Source: Aerophototrophica crusticola (GTDB taxonomy: Bacteria > Pseudomonadota > Alphaproteobacteria > Azospirillales > Azospirillaceae). Taken from it: a stretch of DNA of 63,572 nt. Position 1 is the stretch's first letter, and every line of letters starts with the position of its first letter. The DNA is taken from positions 1-63,572 of the forward strand of contig MOEB01000027.1 in the NCBI GenBank assembly GCA_001939945.1, written 5' to 3'. This document shows, piece after piece, positions 8,342 to 17,080 of the stretch. The position numbers were made by a program, and so were the translations under genes. Below the pieces are notes generated by a model. It saw only the letters and a program-made list of their open reading frames with translations. It did not search any database and was not told the DNA's origin.

Positions 8342-8510
8342 GCCGAACCGTGCCCCATCGTCCCCTCCCCCAGTGGGGGAGGGACAGGGAGAGGGGTTGG
8401 GCCCTCTGCGGAAAGGGGAACCTGCGGACAGGCTCCTGCTGTCCTGGTCGCACCACCCCTCACCCTGTCCCTCTCCCCCTGGGAGAGGGGACGTTGGGGT
8501 GCGGTTCGGC
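8342..8510. repeat. Long inverted repeat, type C
   Basis: Arms of about 56 bp (8342-8398 and 8454-8510) are roughly 85 % complementary by eye. Each arm is itself a palindrome of the CCCCTCCCCC...GGGGGAGGG kind. The element fills the 319-bp gap between the 67-residue membrane-protein gene and the end of crtC, two convergent units. It could form a transcript hairpin on either strand and act as a bidirectional barrier. A short relative is at 53659-53698. Confidence 0.75.
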
Positions 8511-8583
8511 CCGTTTGCCGACCAGAAATCCACGCCGCGACCATCAAGGTGTCAGCCAACGAAGGCTGGCATCGGCAGATATC

Positions 8584-9525
8584 CTACCCCCGCCGCGGCA
8601 CGCGGAAGGGCAGCAGGGCCTGGACCCAGGGTTGGCGGAAGCGGTCCAGGTCCAGGCTTTCGTGCATGGCCGTCACCGCCTGTCCCAACAGCCGCGTCCG
8701 TACCACGGACCGGGCATAGAAAGGCGCGTCCAGCAGGGTCTGGGCCACCTCTGCCCCGTGGCCGGGCTCGCACCGCGTCTCCCGCCTTATCCGCCACCAG
8801 CGGGTGCCGGGCAGGGTGACGCGGGCCGGGGCGTCATAGGGGGTGACCGTGCCGTCGCGGCCAATGCGGATGGCGATGCCTTGGGTGCTGCCGTCGCGGC
8901 GGACCACGTCATAGAGGATGCTGGCTCCGTCGGTCAGGGGGCCGCGGCACCAGTCCCATTCCTTGAAGCTGTCCTCCAGCGGGCCGTCGCCCCAGTTGCT
9001 GTCGAAATAGCCGGGGCCCGACCAGCGCACGCCGGGCTGGTCCAGCTCCACCTCCACCCGGCTGAAGGGGGCGATGGGCCACCAGCGGTGCAGGCCGTGG
9101 CTGTCCAGGGTGGGCTGGAAGGTGGTGGCGGCGCTGGGGTGCAGCCGGATGGTGCCGCGCACCCGCTGCGGCAGGGGGAACGTCACCTCATCCACCCGGG
9201 CGGTCAGGGTGCGCCCGTCCCAGGCCAGGCCGCTGGGGCCGATGGTGAGGCTGTCCGGGGTGCGGCACAGGGCGCCGGCCCGCCGCTCCGTCATGGCCCA
9301 ACGGTCACCGCCGGGGCCCGTCAGCACGATGTGGAAGCAGGCGAAGTCCCGCGGCTCCGCCGACCCCTTGCGCCGCGCCCAGGCATACCAGGGGGAGAAG
9401 ACGCTGCCGATGAAGGCGATGATGGTCAGGCCGTGACGGTGGTCGTCGCTGTAGGCATCCATGTACCACCAGGCATAGCCGTCCCGCGGCACCGGCCGGG
9501 TGAAGCCCAGGTCGAGGTTCGTCAT
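8584..9525 (-). CDS. crtC: Carotenoid 1,2-hydratase (hydroxyneurosporene synthase)
   Basis: Adds water across the terminal C1-C2 double bond of acyclic carotenes in the spirilloxanthin/spheroidene route. The 313-residue product shows typical CrtC segments: the start DGYAWWYMDAYSDDHRHGLT, then IAFIGSVFSPWYAWARRKG, and WPIAPFSRVEVELD with GYFDSNWGDGPLEDSFKEWD further on. The start codon overlaps the crtD stop (ATGA), giving tight translational coupling. Transcription would come from the crtD promoter. The gene ends facing the type C inverted repeat. Confidence 0.93.
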   Translation of the reverse strand: MTNLDLGFTRPVPRDGYAWWYMDAYSDDHRHGLTIIAFIGSVFSPWYAWARRKGSAEPRDFACFHIVLTGPGGDRWAMTERRAGALCRTPDSLTIGPSGLAWDGRTLTARVDEVTFPLPQRVRGTIRLHPSAATTFQPTLDSHGLHRWWPIAPFSRVEVELDQPGVRWSGPGYFDSNWGDGPLEDSFKEWDWCRGPLTDGASILYDVVRRDGSTQGIAIRIGRDGTVTPYDAPARVTLPGTRWWRIRRETRCEPGHGAEVAQTLLDAPFYARSVVRTRLLGQAVTAMHESLDLDRFRQPWVQALLPFRVPRRG

Positions 9526-11042
9526 TGCACCTTCTCCAAAGCGGCGAGCACCTGGGACGCCGCCATATGGCCGGACAAGGCCGCCATGGGCACGCCGGGG
9601 CCGGGGTGGACGCTGCCGCCGGCCAGGAACAGGCCGGGGACGCGGCTGGGGATGCCGGGGCGCTGGAAGCTGGCCTGCCAGCCATGGGAGGCGCGGCCAT
9701 AGAGGGCGCCGCCGCTGGCGGGGAACAGCCTGGCGAAGTCGGCGGGGGTGGTGGTCACCTCCTCCTGCTCCGACAGTTCCAGCCCGCATCGGGCCAGCAG
9801 GCCGGCGGTCGCCTCGCCGCAGGCGCGCACGCTGTCCGGTGGGAAGGGGTTGGTGTCGCCGTCCGCCGGGGCGTTGACCAGGACCAGCAGGCGTTCCGGG
9901 CCGTTCACCGTGTCCTCCTCCAGCCCCGCGCCCCGGTCGTGGGCGCAGACATAGACGGTGGGGGCGGCGGGCAGGCTCCGGCGTTCCAGGATCGTGTCGA
10001 ACTCCGCCCGGTAGTCGCGGGAGAAGAAGACCGTGTGGCGCTTCAGGGGGAAGCCGTCCGCCCTGGCCACCACGCTCCAGGTCAGGGCGGAGAGGGAGCG
10101 GGCCTGCCTCGGCACGGTTGGGGCGGCAGGCCTGGCGCCCGGCCCCAGCAAGCCGTCGCCCAGGGCGGCCACGTCGCCGGCGTGGATCACTGCGTCTGCC
10201 TCCACCACCTCTCCGTCGGCCAGCAGCACCCCGGCGGCGCGGCCCCGCCTGACCAGAATCTCCCGGGCCTCCGCGCCATAGCGCACGGTGGCGCCGTTGC
10301 GTTGGGCGAGGGTGGACAGGGCCTGGGCCAGCCGGTGCATGCCCCCCTCCACCAGCCAGACACCCGCCTGCTCCACATGCGCCACCAGCATCAGGGTGGC
10401 CGGCGCCTGGAAGGGGGAGGAGCCGCAATAGGTGGCGTAGCGGCCGAACAGCTGCCGCAGCCGCGGGTCCTGGAAATAGCCGCCAAGCGCCCCCCACAGG
10501 GTCTCGAACGGCTTGATGGCCCACAAATCGCCCAGGCCGAAGGGCCCGACGCCCGCCATCAGCCCGGCCATGCTGGGCTGCGGGCTGCGGATGAAGGGCT
10601 TGTCCAGGGTGCGGAACATGCGCGCCGCGTCCGCCACGAAGCGGCGGTAGCCCCGCCCCTCCGCCGGGCCGGCCAGGGCGGATATGGCTTCCGCCGAGCG
10701 GTCCACGTCGGCGAACAGGTCCATTTGGGCCGCGTCCCCGCCCCCCAGCCCGGGGTCCCAGGCGTGGCGGGCCAGGATGTCGGCCCTTGTCAGGGTCACG
10801 TGGTCGGACAGGCGGCTGCCGGCGGCCTGGAACAGCTCCTCCAGCACCGGGCGCAGGGTCAGCACCGTGGGGCCAGCGTCCTGGCGGGTGGTGCCCACCG
10901 CCACCTCCCGCATCTTGCCGCCGGGGGCGGGGGCGCGGTCCAGCAGGGTCACTTCCATGCCGCGGGCGGACAGGATCGCGGCGGCGGCCAGTCCCGCCAC
11001 GCCCGCGCCGATGATGACCACCCGGCCTTCCTGACCACCCAT
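9522..11042 (-). CDS. crtD: 1-Hydroxycarotenoid 3,4-desaturase (methoxyneurosporene dehydrogenase)
   Basis: A CrtI-family flavoprotein that desaturates the C3-C4 bond of hydroxylated acyclic carotenoids. The 506-residue product has the FAD fold RVVIIGAGVAGLAAAAILS (about 7-25), RAPAPGGKMREV and DAGPTVLTLRPVLEELF. The C-terminal signature is GLFLAGGSVHPGPGVPMAAL. I chose the ATG at 11042 because the nucleotide-binding fold begins a few residues later; the frame upstream is antisense to crtE. It is divergent from crtE across a 123-bp region with a PpsR-type operator. A TTGACA hexamer on the minus strand (11084-11089) overlaps that operator. Confidence 0.93.
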   Translation of the reverse strand: MGGQEGRVVIIGAGVAGLAAAAILSARGMEVTLLDRAPAPGGKMREVAVGTTRQDAGPTVLTLRPVLEELFQAAGSRLSDHVTLTRADILARHAWDPGLGGGDAAQMDLFADVDRSAEAISALAGPAEGRGYRRFVADAARMFRTLDKPFIRSPQPSMAGLMAGVGPFGLGDLWAIKPFETLWGALGGYFQDPRLRQLFGRYATYCGSSPFQAPATLMLVAHVEQAGVWLVEGGMHRLAQALSTLAQRNGATVRYGAEAREILVRRGRAAGVLLADGEVVEADAVIHAGDVAALGDGLLGPGARPAAPTVPRQARSLSALTWSVVARADGFPLKRHTVFFSRDYRAEFDTILERRSLPAAPTVYVCAHDRGAGLEEDTVNGPERLLVLVNAPADGDTNPFPPDSVRACGEATAGLLARCGLELSEQEEVTTTPADFARLFPASGGALYGRASHGWQASFQRPGIPSRVPGLFLAGGSVHPGPGVPMAALSGHMAASQVLAALEKVQ

Positions 11043-11083
11043 TGGGCCACCCCCGGATTGTCGTTGCGCCTGACACAGACCAG

Positions 11084-11101
11084 TGTCAATGTTAGATGAC
11101 A
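11084..11101. promoter_or_regulatory. PpsR/CrtJ-type operator shared by crtD and crtE
   Basis: TGTCAATGTTAGATGACA is a TGT-N12-ACA site whose five-base arms TGTCA/TGACA are perfectly symmetric. It lies 42 bp upstream of crtD and 65 bp upstream of crtE. Extra TGACA half-sites follow at about 11110 and 11123, and TGACAC-N6-GTGTCA lies at 11071-11088. One repressor could therefore control both directions. Confidence 0.75.
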
Positions 11102-11165
11102 GTTTAGGCTGACAACAAGGGCTGACAGGGGGTGTACCGCCCCTTCGCCCACGGGGAGACGCCGC

Positions 11166-12035
11166 ATGGACGTGATCGCCCGGATCGAGCAGGCGCTGGA
11201 CCGCGCCATGGTTGGGCTGGACAGCCCCGGCGCGCCGCCCCTGCTGGGATCGGCCATGCGCTATGCCGTGTTCCCCGGCGGCGCCCGCATCCGGCCCAAG
11301 CTGCTGCTGGCAGTGGCCAGGGCCTGCGGCGACGACGACCCGGAGGCGGCGGAGGCGGCGGCGGCGTCCATCGAGCTGCTGCACTGCGCCTCCCTCGTCC
11401 ATGACGACCTGCCCTGCTTCGACGACGCCGGGACCCGGCGCGGCAAGCCCACCGTCCACCGCGCCTATGGGGAGCCGCTGGCCGTGCTGTGCGGCGACGC
11501 GCTGATCGTGATGGCGTTCGAGGCGCTGGCGCGTGGGGCGTCGGCCAACCCCATCCGGCTGGCCAGCCTGCTGGTGACCGTGTCCCAAGCGGTGGGCATG
11601 CCGGGCGGCATCGTCGCCGGCCAGTCCTGGGAGTGCGAGCCGGCGGTGGACCTGACCGAGTACCACCGGGCCAAGACCGGCGTGCTGTTCGCCGCCGCCA
11701 CCATGGCCGGGGCCATCGCCGCCGGCCATGACGGCACCCCTTGGCGCACCCTTGGCGCAAGGCTGGGCGAGGCGTTCCAGGTGGCCGACGACCTGCATGA
11801 CGTGGCGTCGAAGGCAGAGGACATCGGCAAGCCGGTGGGCCGCGACGCCGCGCTGGGACGGTGCAGCGCGGTGCGGGAGTTGGGCCTGGCCGGGGCGCTG
11901 GCCCGGCTGGACCGGCTGGTGGCCGCCGCCATGGACAGCATCCCCCCTTGCCCAGGCCAAGCCGAGCTGAAGACCATCATCCATTGGGAGGCGCGGCGGT
12001 TCCTGCCGAAGGAACTGGCCCGCGTGGCGGCGTGA
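11166..12035 (+). CDS. crtE: Geranylgeranyl diphosphate synthase
   Basis: Prenyltransferase giving the C20 precursor for both phytoene and the bacteriochlorophyll tail. In the 289-residue product the first aspartate-rich motif is DDLPCFDD (80-87) in the context LVHDDLPCFDD. The second is FQVADDLHD (Asp at 208-209 and 212). FPGGARIRPKLLL and GDALIVMAFEAL are family blocks. A GGGGAGA-like ribosome site precedes the ATG. The gene opens the rightward crtEF-bchCXYZ-puf run and is divergent from crtD. A type A repeat separates it from crtF. Confidence 0.93.
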   Translation: MDVIARIEQALDRAMVGLDSPGAPPLLGSAMRYAVFPGGARIRPKLLLAVARACGDDDPEAAEAAAASIELLHCASLVHDDLPCFDDAGTRRGKPTVHRAYGEPLAVLCGDALIVMAFEALARGASANPIRLASLLVTVSQAVGMPGGIVAGQSWECEPAVDLTEYHRAKTGVLFAAATMAGAIAAGHDGTPWRTLGARLGEAFQVADDLHDVASKAEDIGKPVGRDAALGRCSAVRELGLAGALARLDRLVAAAMDSIPPCPGQAELKTIIHWEARRFLPKELARVAA

Positions 12036-12091
12036 GCGCCGACAGCGACAGGTGGGGCGGTGGGGTGGGATCACCCCCGTTTCCCCAGGAA

Positions 12092-12196
12092 CTGCCGCGT
12101 CCCCCGCGAAGGCGGGGGCCCACAGTTCTTGACGCGCCCTCCGACGGCACTCGGGTTGAAAAACCGTGGACCCCCGCCTTCGCGGGGGAAGCAGGT
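12092..12196. repeat. Inverted-repeat element, type A copy 2
   Basis: Second copy of the element at 860-978. The left arm has CGTCCCCCGCGAAGGCGGGG, then GCCCACAGTTCTTGA. The right arm has AAAACCGTGGACCCCCGC, then CTTCGCGGGGGAAGC. It lies between crtE and crtF. Its right end abuts the probable GTG start of crtF, so it may shape translation or transcript processing between the two genes. Confidence 0.75.
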
Positions 12197-12205
12197 GGTG
12201 CGGGT

Positions 12206-13351
12206 GTGGCTGGTCAGACAGTCCTCACACGTCTCATTGACCGCCTGCACGCGGCCAAGGACCGGCTGCTGGCCAGCCCGGGCTTCATGCGGTTCGCCAC
12301 CGCCTTCCCCCTGACGCGCCCCGTCGCCCGGCGGCGGGCGGGGGCGCTGTTCGACCTCTGTGCGGGCTTCGTCTATTCGCAGGTACTGCTGGCCTTCGTG
12401 CGGCTGCGGGCGGCGGAGGTGCTGGCGGAGGGGCCGCGCACGGTGGCGGAACTGGCCCCGCGGCTGGGCCTGCCGGCGGACGGGGCGGCAAGGCTGCTGC
12501 GGGCGGCGGCGGCGCTGGACCTGGCGGCGGAGCGGGGCGGCGGGCGCTATGGCCTGGGCCCGCTGGGGGCGCCGCTGCTGGGCAACCCTGGCATCGCGGC
12601 CATGGTGGAGCACCATGTGCTGCTGTACGCCGACCTGGCGGACCCGGTGGCCCTGCTGCGGCAGCGGCGGACGGACACGGGGCTGGCCGGGTACTGGGCC
12701 TATGCCGGGGCGGAGCGGCCGGCGGAGGCGCTGGCAGGCGACGTCGACCCCTATACCGCCCTGATGGCGGCCACCCAGCCGCTGGTGGCGGCGGAAGTGC
12801 TGGACGCCTGGCCCGTACACAAGCACCGCCGCCTGCTGGACGTGGGCGGGGGCGACGGCAGCTTCCTGCGGGCCACGGGGCAGCGGGCGCCGGGCCTTGA
12901 GCTGGTGCTGTTCGACCTGCCCGCCGTGGCGGCCCGCGCCCAGGAACGCTTCGAGTCGGAAGGGTTGGGCGGCAGGGCGCGGGCGGAGGGCGGGGACTTC
13001 CACACGGACGCGCTGCCCGGCGGGGCCGACCTGGTCACCCTGGTCCGGGTGCTGCACGACCATGATGACGGGGACGTGCTGGCCCTGCTGAAGGCGGTGC
13101 GCCGGGCCATCCACCCCACGGGCACCCTGCTGGTGGCGGAGCCCATGGCGGGGTCCCGCGGCCGGGGCGCCCGGGCCATGGGGGACGCCTACTTCGGCTT
13201 CTACCTGCTGGCCATGGGCCGCGGCCGGCCGCGCACGCCGGCGGAACTGTCAACCCTGCTTGTCGCTGCCGGATTCCAACCGCCAAGGCCGGTCCGGACC
13301 CGCACGCCCCTGCTGGCCAGCCTGCTGGCGGCCCGACCGGATCGCGCGTGA
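12206..13351 (+). CDS. crtF: Carotenoid O-methyltransferase (demethylspheroidene/demethylspirilloxanthin)
   Basis: SAM-dependent methylation of the C1 hydroxyl of acyclic carotenoids. The 381-residue product has a winged-helix dimerisation region at the N-terminus (AELAPRLGLPADGAARLLRA). A Rossmann methyltransferase domain follows with motif I LLDVGGGDGSFL and the downstream block TLVRVLHDHDDGD. No ATG precedes the conserved RLLASPGFMRFATAFPLTRP. The in-frame GTG at 12206, just after the repeat, gives a length normal for CrtF. The frame runs open upstream through the repeat, but that part is not family-like. Confidence 0.92.
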   Translation: MAGQTVLTRLIDRLHAAKDRLLASPGFMRFATAFPLTRPVARRRAGALFDLCAGFVYSQVLLAFVRLRAAEVLAEGPRTVAELAPRLGLPADGAARLLRAAAALDLAAERGGGRYGLGPLGAPLLGNPGIAAMVEHHVLLYADLADPVALLRQRRTDTGLAGYWAYAGAERPAEALAGDVDPYTALMAATQPLVAAEVLDAWPVHKHRRLLDVGGGDGSFLRATGQRAPGLELVLFDLPAVAARAQERFESEGLGGRARAEGGDFHTDALPGGADLVTLVRVLHDHDDGDVLALLKAVRRAIHPTGTLLVAEPMAGSRGRGARAMGDAYFGFYLLAMGRGRPRTPAELSTLLVAAGFQPPRPVRTRTPLLASLLAARPDRA

Positions 13352-13379
13352 TCCCGTCCGCCCTGCGGGCAAAAGCCCA

Positions 13380-13397
13380 TGTCAGCGGCTTATGACG
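13380..13397 (+). promoter_or_regulatory. Degenerate PpsR-like site, distal to bchC
   Basis: TGTCAGCGGCTTATGACG fits TGT-N12-ACA with one change in the last base. It overlaps the tandem pair at 13396-13439 by two bases. It could be a weak third contact or chance. Confidence 0.35.
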
Positions 13398-13439
13398 TAA
13401 ACATAGATTGACACTCAACGGCGTCAGTCTAGGATTACA
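13396..13439 (+). promoter_or_regulatory. Tandem PpsR/CrtJ-like operators with 8-bp spacing, plus bchC promoter
   Basis: Two CGT-N12-ACA palindromes (13396-13413 and 13422-13439) are separated by exactly 8 bp. That is the arrangement known for the CrtJ-repressed bchC promoter of Rhodobacter capsulatus. Both carry C instead of T at the first position of the consensus. A sigma-70-like promoter is embedded: TTGACA at 13408-13413 lies at the end of the first operator and TAGGAT at 13430-13435 inside the second, with a 16-bp spacer. The bchC ATG is 44 bp further on. Confidence 0.65.
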
Positions 13440-13482
13440 CATGGCGGGAAGCCTGTCCCGCCCAAGACCCCCGGAGGGTCCC

Positions 13483-14415
13483 ATGGAATCGCTCGCCGTC
13501 GTCCTGGAGGAGCCTGAGAGGCTCGCGTTGCGCAGGGTGGACCTGGTTCCGCCGGCCGAGGATGACGTCATCGTCGAGATGGAATGGAGCGGCATCAGCA
13601 CCGGCACGGAGCGGCTGCTGTGGAGCGGCCGCATGCCCGCCTTCCCCGGCATGGGCTACCCGCTGGTGCCGGGCTATGAGTCGGTGGGCCGGGTCAGCCA
13701 TGCCGGGCCGGGGTCCCGGGTCAGGGTGGGGGACCGGGTGTTCGCGCCGGGGTCCCGCGGCTTCGGCCCCGTCCGCGGCCTGTTCGGCGGGGCGGCCAGC
13801 CGCATCGTCGTGCCGGGGGCCAAGGTGCTGCCGGTGGGCGACGGGCTGGGGGAACAGGCGGTGCTGCTGGCCCTGGCCGCCACCGCCCACCATGCCATCG
13901 CCGGGGGCGCCCTGCCGGACCTGGTCGTCGGCCACGGGGTGCTGGGAAGGCTGCTGGCCCGCATCGCCGTCGCCCTGGGTGGTGCGCCCACCGTGTGGGA
14001 GAGCAACCAAGCCCGCCGCGACGGCGCCGACCTCTATGCCGTGCTGGACCCGCAAGCCGACCCCCGCCGCGACTACCGCGCCATCCATGACGTGAGCGGC
14101 GACGCCACCCTGCTGGACAGCCTGATCAGCCGCCTGGCCCGCGGGGGTGAGGTGGTGCTGGCCGGGTTCTATTCAGCACCACTGAGCTTCGCCTTCCCCC
14201 CCGCCTTCATGCGGGAGGCGCGGATCCGCGTGGCCGCGGAGTGGCAGCCCCTGGACCTGGTCGCGGTGCGCGACCTGGTGGAAAGCGGGCGCCTGTCCCT
14301 GGACGGGCTGATCACCCATCGCCTGCCGGCGCGCGAGGCAGACGCCGCCTATCGCACCGCGTTCGGCGACCCCGCCTGCCTGAAGATGATCCTGGACTGG
14401 AGAGGCCCCCAATGA
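13483..14415 (+). CDS. bchC: 3-Hydroxyethyl bacteriochlorophyllide a dehydrogenase
   Basis: Oxidises the C3 hydroxyethyl group to the acetyl group of bacteriochlorophyllide a. The 310-residue product is of the medium-chain dehydrogenase type: [17 protein letters not shown] at the start, [14 protein letters not shown], and [15 protein letters not shown] nucleotide-binding region holds [21 protein letters not shown] lies just before the ATG at 13483. An earlier ATG at 13408 would be inside the promoter. The stop codon overlaps the bchX start (ATGA). The gene heads the bchCXYZ-puf superoperon and sits under the tandem PpsR-like operators. Confidence 0.93.
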   Translation: MESLAVVLEEPERLALRRVDLVPPAEDDVIVEMEWSGISTGTERLLWSGRMPAFPGMGYPLVPGYESVGRVSHAGPGSRVRVGDRVFAPGSRGFGPVRGLFGGAASRIVVPGAKVLPVGDGLGEQAVLLALAATAHHAIAGGALPDLVVGHGVLGRLLARIAVALGGAPTVWESNQARRDGADLYAVLDPQADPRRDYRAIHDVSGDATLLDSLISRLARGGEVVLAGFYSAPLSFAFPPAFMREARIRVAAEWQPLDLVAVRDLVESGRLSLDGLITHRLPAREADAAYRTAFGDPACLKMILDWRGPQ

Positions 14416-15443
14416 CCGTCGCCCTGCGCGTCGCCGAGCCTTCGCGAAAGTCCCAAGCGGCGGTGGAAGCCCTGCGGGATCGCCTGCGCGCCGAGGCGGC
14501 GCAGGAACCGGACCCCGTCCACACCAGCCCCGCCGCCAAGAAGACCCAGATCATCGCCATCTATGGCAAGGGCGGCATCGGCAAGAGCTTCACCCTGGCC
14601 AACCTGTCCTACATGATGGCGCAGCAGGGCAAGAAGGTGCTGCTGATCGGCTGCGACCCGAAGAGCGACACCACATCGCTGCTGTTCGGCGGCAAGGCCT
14701 GCCCCACCATCATCGAGACATCCACCCGCAAGAAGCTGGCGGGGGAGCAGGTCGAGATCGGCGACGTCTGCTTCAAGCGCGACGGCGTGTTCGCCATGGA
14801 GCTGGGCGGGCCGGAGGTGGGCCGCGGCTGCGGCGGGCGCGGCATCATCCATGGCTTCGAGACGCTGGAGAAGCTGGGCTTCCACGACTGGGGCTTCGAC
14901 TTCGTCCTGCTGGACTTCCTGGGCGACGTGGTCTGCGGCGGGTTCGGCCTGCCCATCGCCCGGGACATGTGCCAGAAGGTCATCGTCGTCGGCAGCAACG
15001 ACCTGCAGAGCCTGTACGTCGCCAACAATGTCTGCTCCGCGGTGGAGTATTTCCGCAAGCTGGGCGGCAATGTCGGCGTCGCCGGCATGGTCATCAACAA
15101 GGACGACGGCACGGGGGAGGCGGCGGCCTTCGCCCAGAACGCCGGCATCCCCGTCCTGGCCAGCATCCCGGCGCACGAGGACATCCGCCGCAAGTCCGCC
15201 AATTACGAGATCATCGGCAAGCCCGGCGGCCAATGGGGCCCCCTGTTCGAGGAGCTGGCCCGCAACGTGGCCGACGCCCCGCCGCAGCGGCCGACACCCC
15301 TGACCCAGGACGGGCTGCTGGGCCTGTTCAGCGGGGAGACGGTGGGCCGCAACGTGGTGCTGGAGCCCGCCAGCATGGAGGACATGTGCGGCGTGGCCGC
15401 CGTCAAGAAGCCGTCCCTCGAAGTCATCTACGACAGCGTGTGA
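14412..15443 (+). CDS. bchX: Chlorophyllide a reductase iron protein, subunit X
   Basis: ATP-dependent [4Fe-4S] reductase component, homologous to nitrogenase NifH and to BchL, which feeds electrons to BchYZ for C7-C8 reduction of the chlorin. The 343-residue protein carries the P-loop [18 protein letters not shown] (P-loop about 51-59) and [11 protein letters not shown]. Cluster-ligating cysteines are in GRGCGGRGI and DVVCGGFGL. Its ATG overlaps the bchC stop, and bchY follows within a few bases, so the complex subunits are co-translated. Confidence 0.95.
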   Translation: MTVALRVAEPSRKSQAAVEALRDRLRAEAAQEPDPVHTSPAAKKTQIIAIYGKGGIGKSFTLANLSYMMAQQGKKVLLIGCDPKSDTTSLLFGGKACPTIIETSTRKKLAGEQVEIGDVCFKRDGVFAMELGGPEVGRGCGGRGIIHGFETLEKLGFHDWGFDFVLLDFLGDVVCGGFGLPIARDMCQKVIVVGSNDLQSLYVANNVCSAVEYFRKLGGNVGVAGMVINKDDGTGEAAAFAQNAGIPVLASIPAHEDIRRKSANYEIIGKPGGQWGPLFEELARNVADAPPQRPTPLTQDGLLGLFSGETVGRNVVLEPASMEDMCGVAAVKKPSLEVIYDSV

Positions 15444-15448
15444 GGCGG

Positions 15449-17080
15449 ATGATGGACGACCTCACCCAACGGGACCCCGGTCCCCCGCCCAGCACGGAAG
15501 TGGTCTACGACGCCGTCGGCGCCGCCGCGGCCCAGGCTGACCCGGTGCCGGAGGGCAACTCCGTCGGCGGCTGCGCGCCCCGGCTTGAGGGTCGCGGCGA
15601 CGGCCAGGGCTGCCACAACAAGGCCGCGCTGAAGGAATCCGCCGCCAAGGCGGGTTTGGGCGCGGTGCTGGAGCAGTACGCCAAGGACTACCCGCAAGGG
15701 CCCCACGACCAGCCGCAGAGCATGTGCCCGGCCTTCGGCAGCCTTCGCGTCGGCCTGCGCATGCGGCGCACGGCGACGGTGCTGTCGGGCAGCGCCTGCT
15801 GCGTCTATGGCTTGACCTTCACCAGCCACTTCTATGGCGCCAAGCGGTCCGTGGGCTACGTGCCCTTCAACTCGGAGACGCTGGTCACCGGCAAGCTGTT
15901 CGAGGACATCCGCGACGCCGTCCATGCCCTGGCCGACCCCGCTTTGTACGACACGGTGGTGGTGACCAACCTGTGCGTGCCCAGCGCCAGCGGCGTGCCG
16001 CTGCGGCTGCTGCCCAAGGAGATCAACGGCGTCCGCATCATCGGCATCGACGTGCCCGGCTTCGGCGTGCCGACCCATGCGGAGGCCAAGGACGTGCTGG
16101 CCGGGGCCATGCTGCACTATGCCCGCACGGAGGCCGAGCAGGGCCCCGTGCAGGCCCCCCGCGACGGCCGCAAGGACAAGCCCACCATCACCCTGCTGGG
16201 GGAGATGTTCCCGGCGGACCCCGTCAGCATCGGCATGTTGCTGGAGCCCTTAGGCTTGGCGGCCGGGCCCGTGGTGCCGACGCGGGAGTGGCGGGAGCTG
16301 TATGCCGCCCTGGACGGTGCCGCCGTGGCAGCCATCCACCCCTTCTATGCCGCGAGCGTGCGGGAGTTCGAGGCGGCGGGCCGGCCCATCGTCGGCTCCG
16401 CCCCCGTGGGCCATGACGGCACGGCCGATTGGCTGGCCGCCATCGGGGAGGCGTGCGGGATCGCCAAGGACAAGGTGGCGGCCGCCCAGAACCGCTTCCT
16501 TCCCGCCATCCGCGGGGCGCTGGCCGCCAAGCCGGTCAAGGGGCGCATCACCCTGTCCGGCTATGAGGGGTCGGAGCTGCTGGTGGCCCGGCTGCTGGTG
16601 GAGAGCGGGGCGGAGGTGCCCTATGTCGGCACGGCCTGCCCGCGCACCCGCTGGTCCGACGCGGACCGGGAATGGCTGGAGGCCCGCGGCGTCCACGTCC
16701 AGTTCCGCGCCAGCCTGGAGCAGGACCTTGCGGCGCTGGAGACGGTGAAGCCGGACCTGGCCATCGGCACCACCCCCGTGGTGCAGGCGGCGAAGGAGAG
16801 GGCGATCCCCGCCCTGTACTTCACCAACCTGATCTCCGCCCGCCCGCTGATGGGCCCGGCGGGCGCGGGGTCGCTGGCGCAGGTGGTCAACGCCGCCCTG
16901 GGCAACAAGGCACGCTTCGACAGCATGCGGGAGTTCTTCGAGGGCGTGGGCACCGGCCACGCCGCCGGCGTGTGGGAGAAGGTGCCCCGCGACCGGCCGG
17001 AGTTCCGCAAGAAGAACGCCGCCCTGGCCGCCAAGGCGGCGAAGGAAAAAACCTCCGTCGCGGAGGACGCGCCATGCTGA
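15449..17080 (+). CDS. bchY: Chlorophyllide a reductase subunit Y
   Basis: NifD-like half of the catalytic component of chlorophyllide a reductase. The product is 543 residues from the first of two adjacent ATGs (15449 and 15452; GAGG upstream fits the second slightly better). Cysteine candidates for the bridging iron-sulfur cluster lie in [22 protein letters not shown] and [12 protein letters not shown]. The start follows the bchX stop by 5 bp, and the stop overlaps the bchZ start. The N-terminal 30 residues (Pro/Ala-rich) are poorly conserved in the family. Confidence 0.94.
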   Translation: MMDDLTQRDPGPPPSTEVVYDAVGAAAAQADPVPEGNSVGGCAPRLEGRGDGQGCHNKAALKESAAKAGLGAVLEQYAKDYPQGPHDQPQSMCPAFGSLRVGLRMRRTATVLSGSACCVYGLTFTSHFYGAKRSVGYVPFNSETLVTGKLFEDIRDAVHALADPALYDTVVVTNLCVPSASGVPLRLLPKEINGVRIIGIDVPGFGVPTHAEAKDVLAGAMLHYARTEAEQGPVQAPRDGRKDKPTITLLGEMFPADPVSIGMLLEPLGLAAGPVVPTREWRELYAALDGAAVAAIHPFYAASVREFEAAGRPIVGSAPVGHDGTADWLAAIGEACGIAKDKVAAAQNRFLPAIRGALAAKPVKGRITLSGYEGSELLVARLLVESGAEVPYVGTACPRTRWSDADREWLEARGVHVQFRASLEQDLAALETVKPDLAIGTTPVVQAAKERAIPALYFTNLISARPLMGPAGAGSLAQVVNAALGNKARFDSMREFFEGVGTGHAAGVWEKVPRDRPEFRKKNAALAAKAAKEKTSVAEDAPC

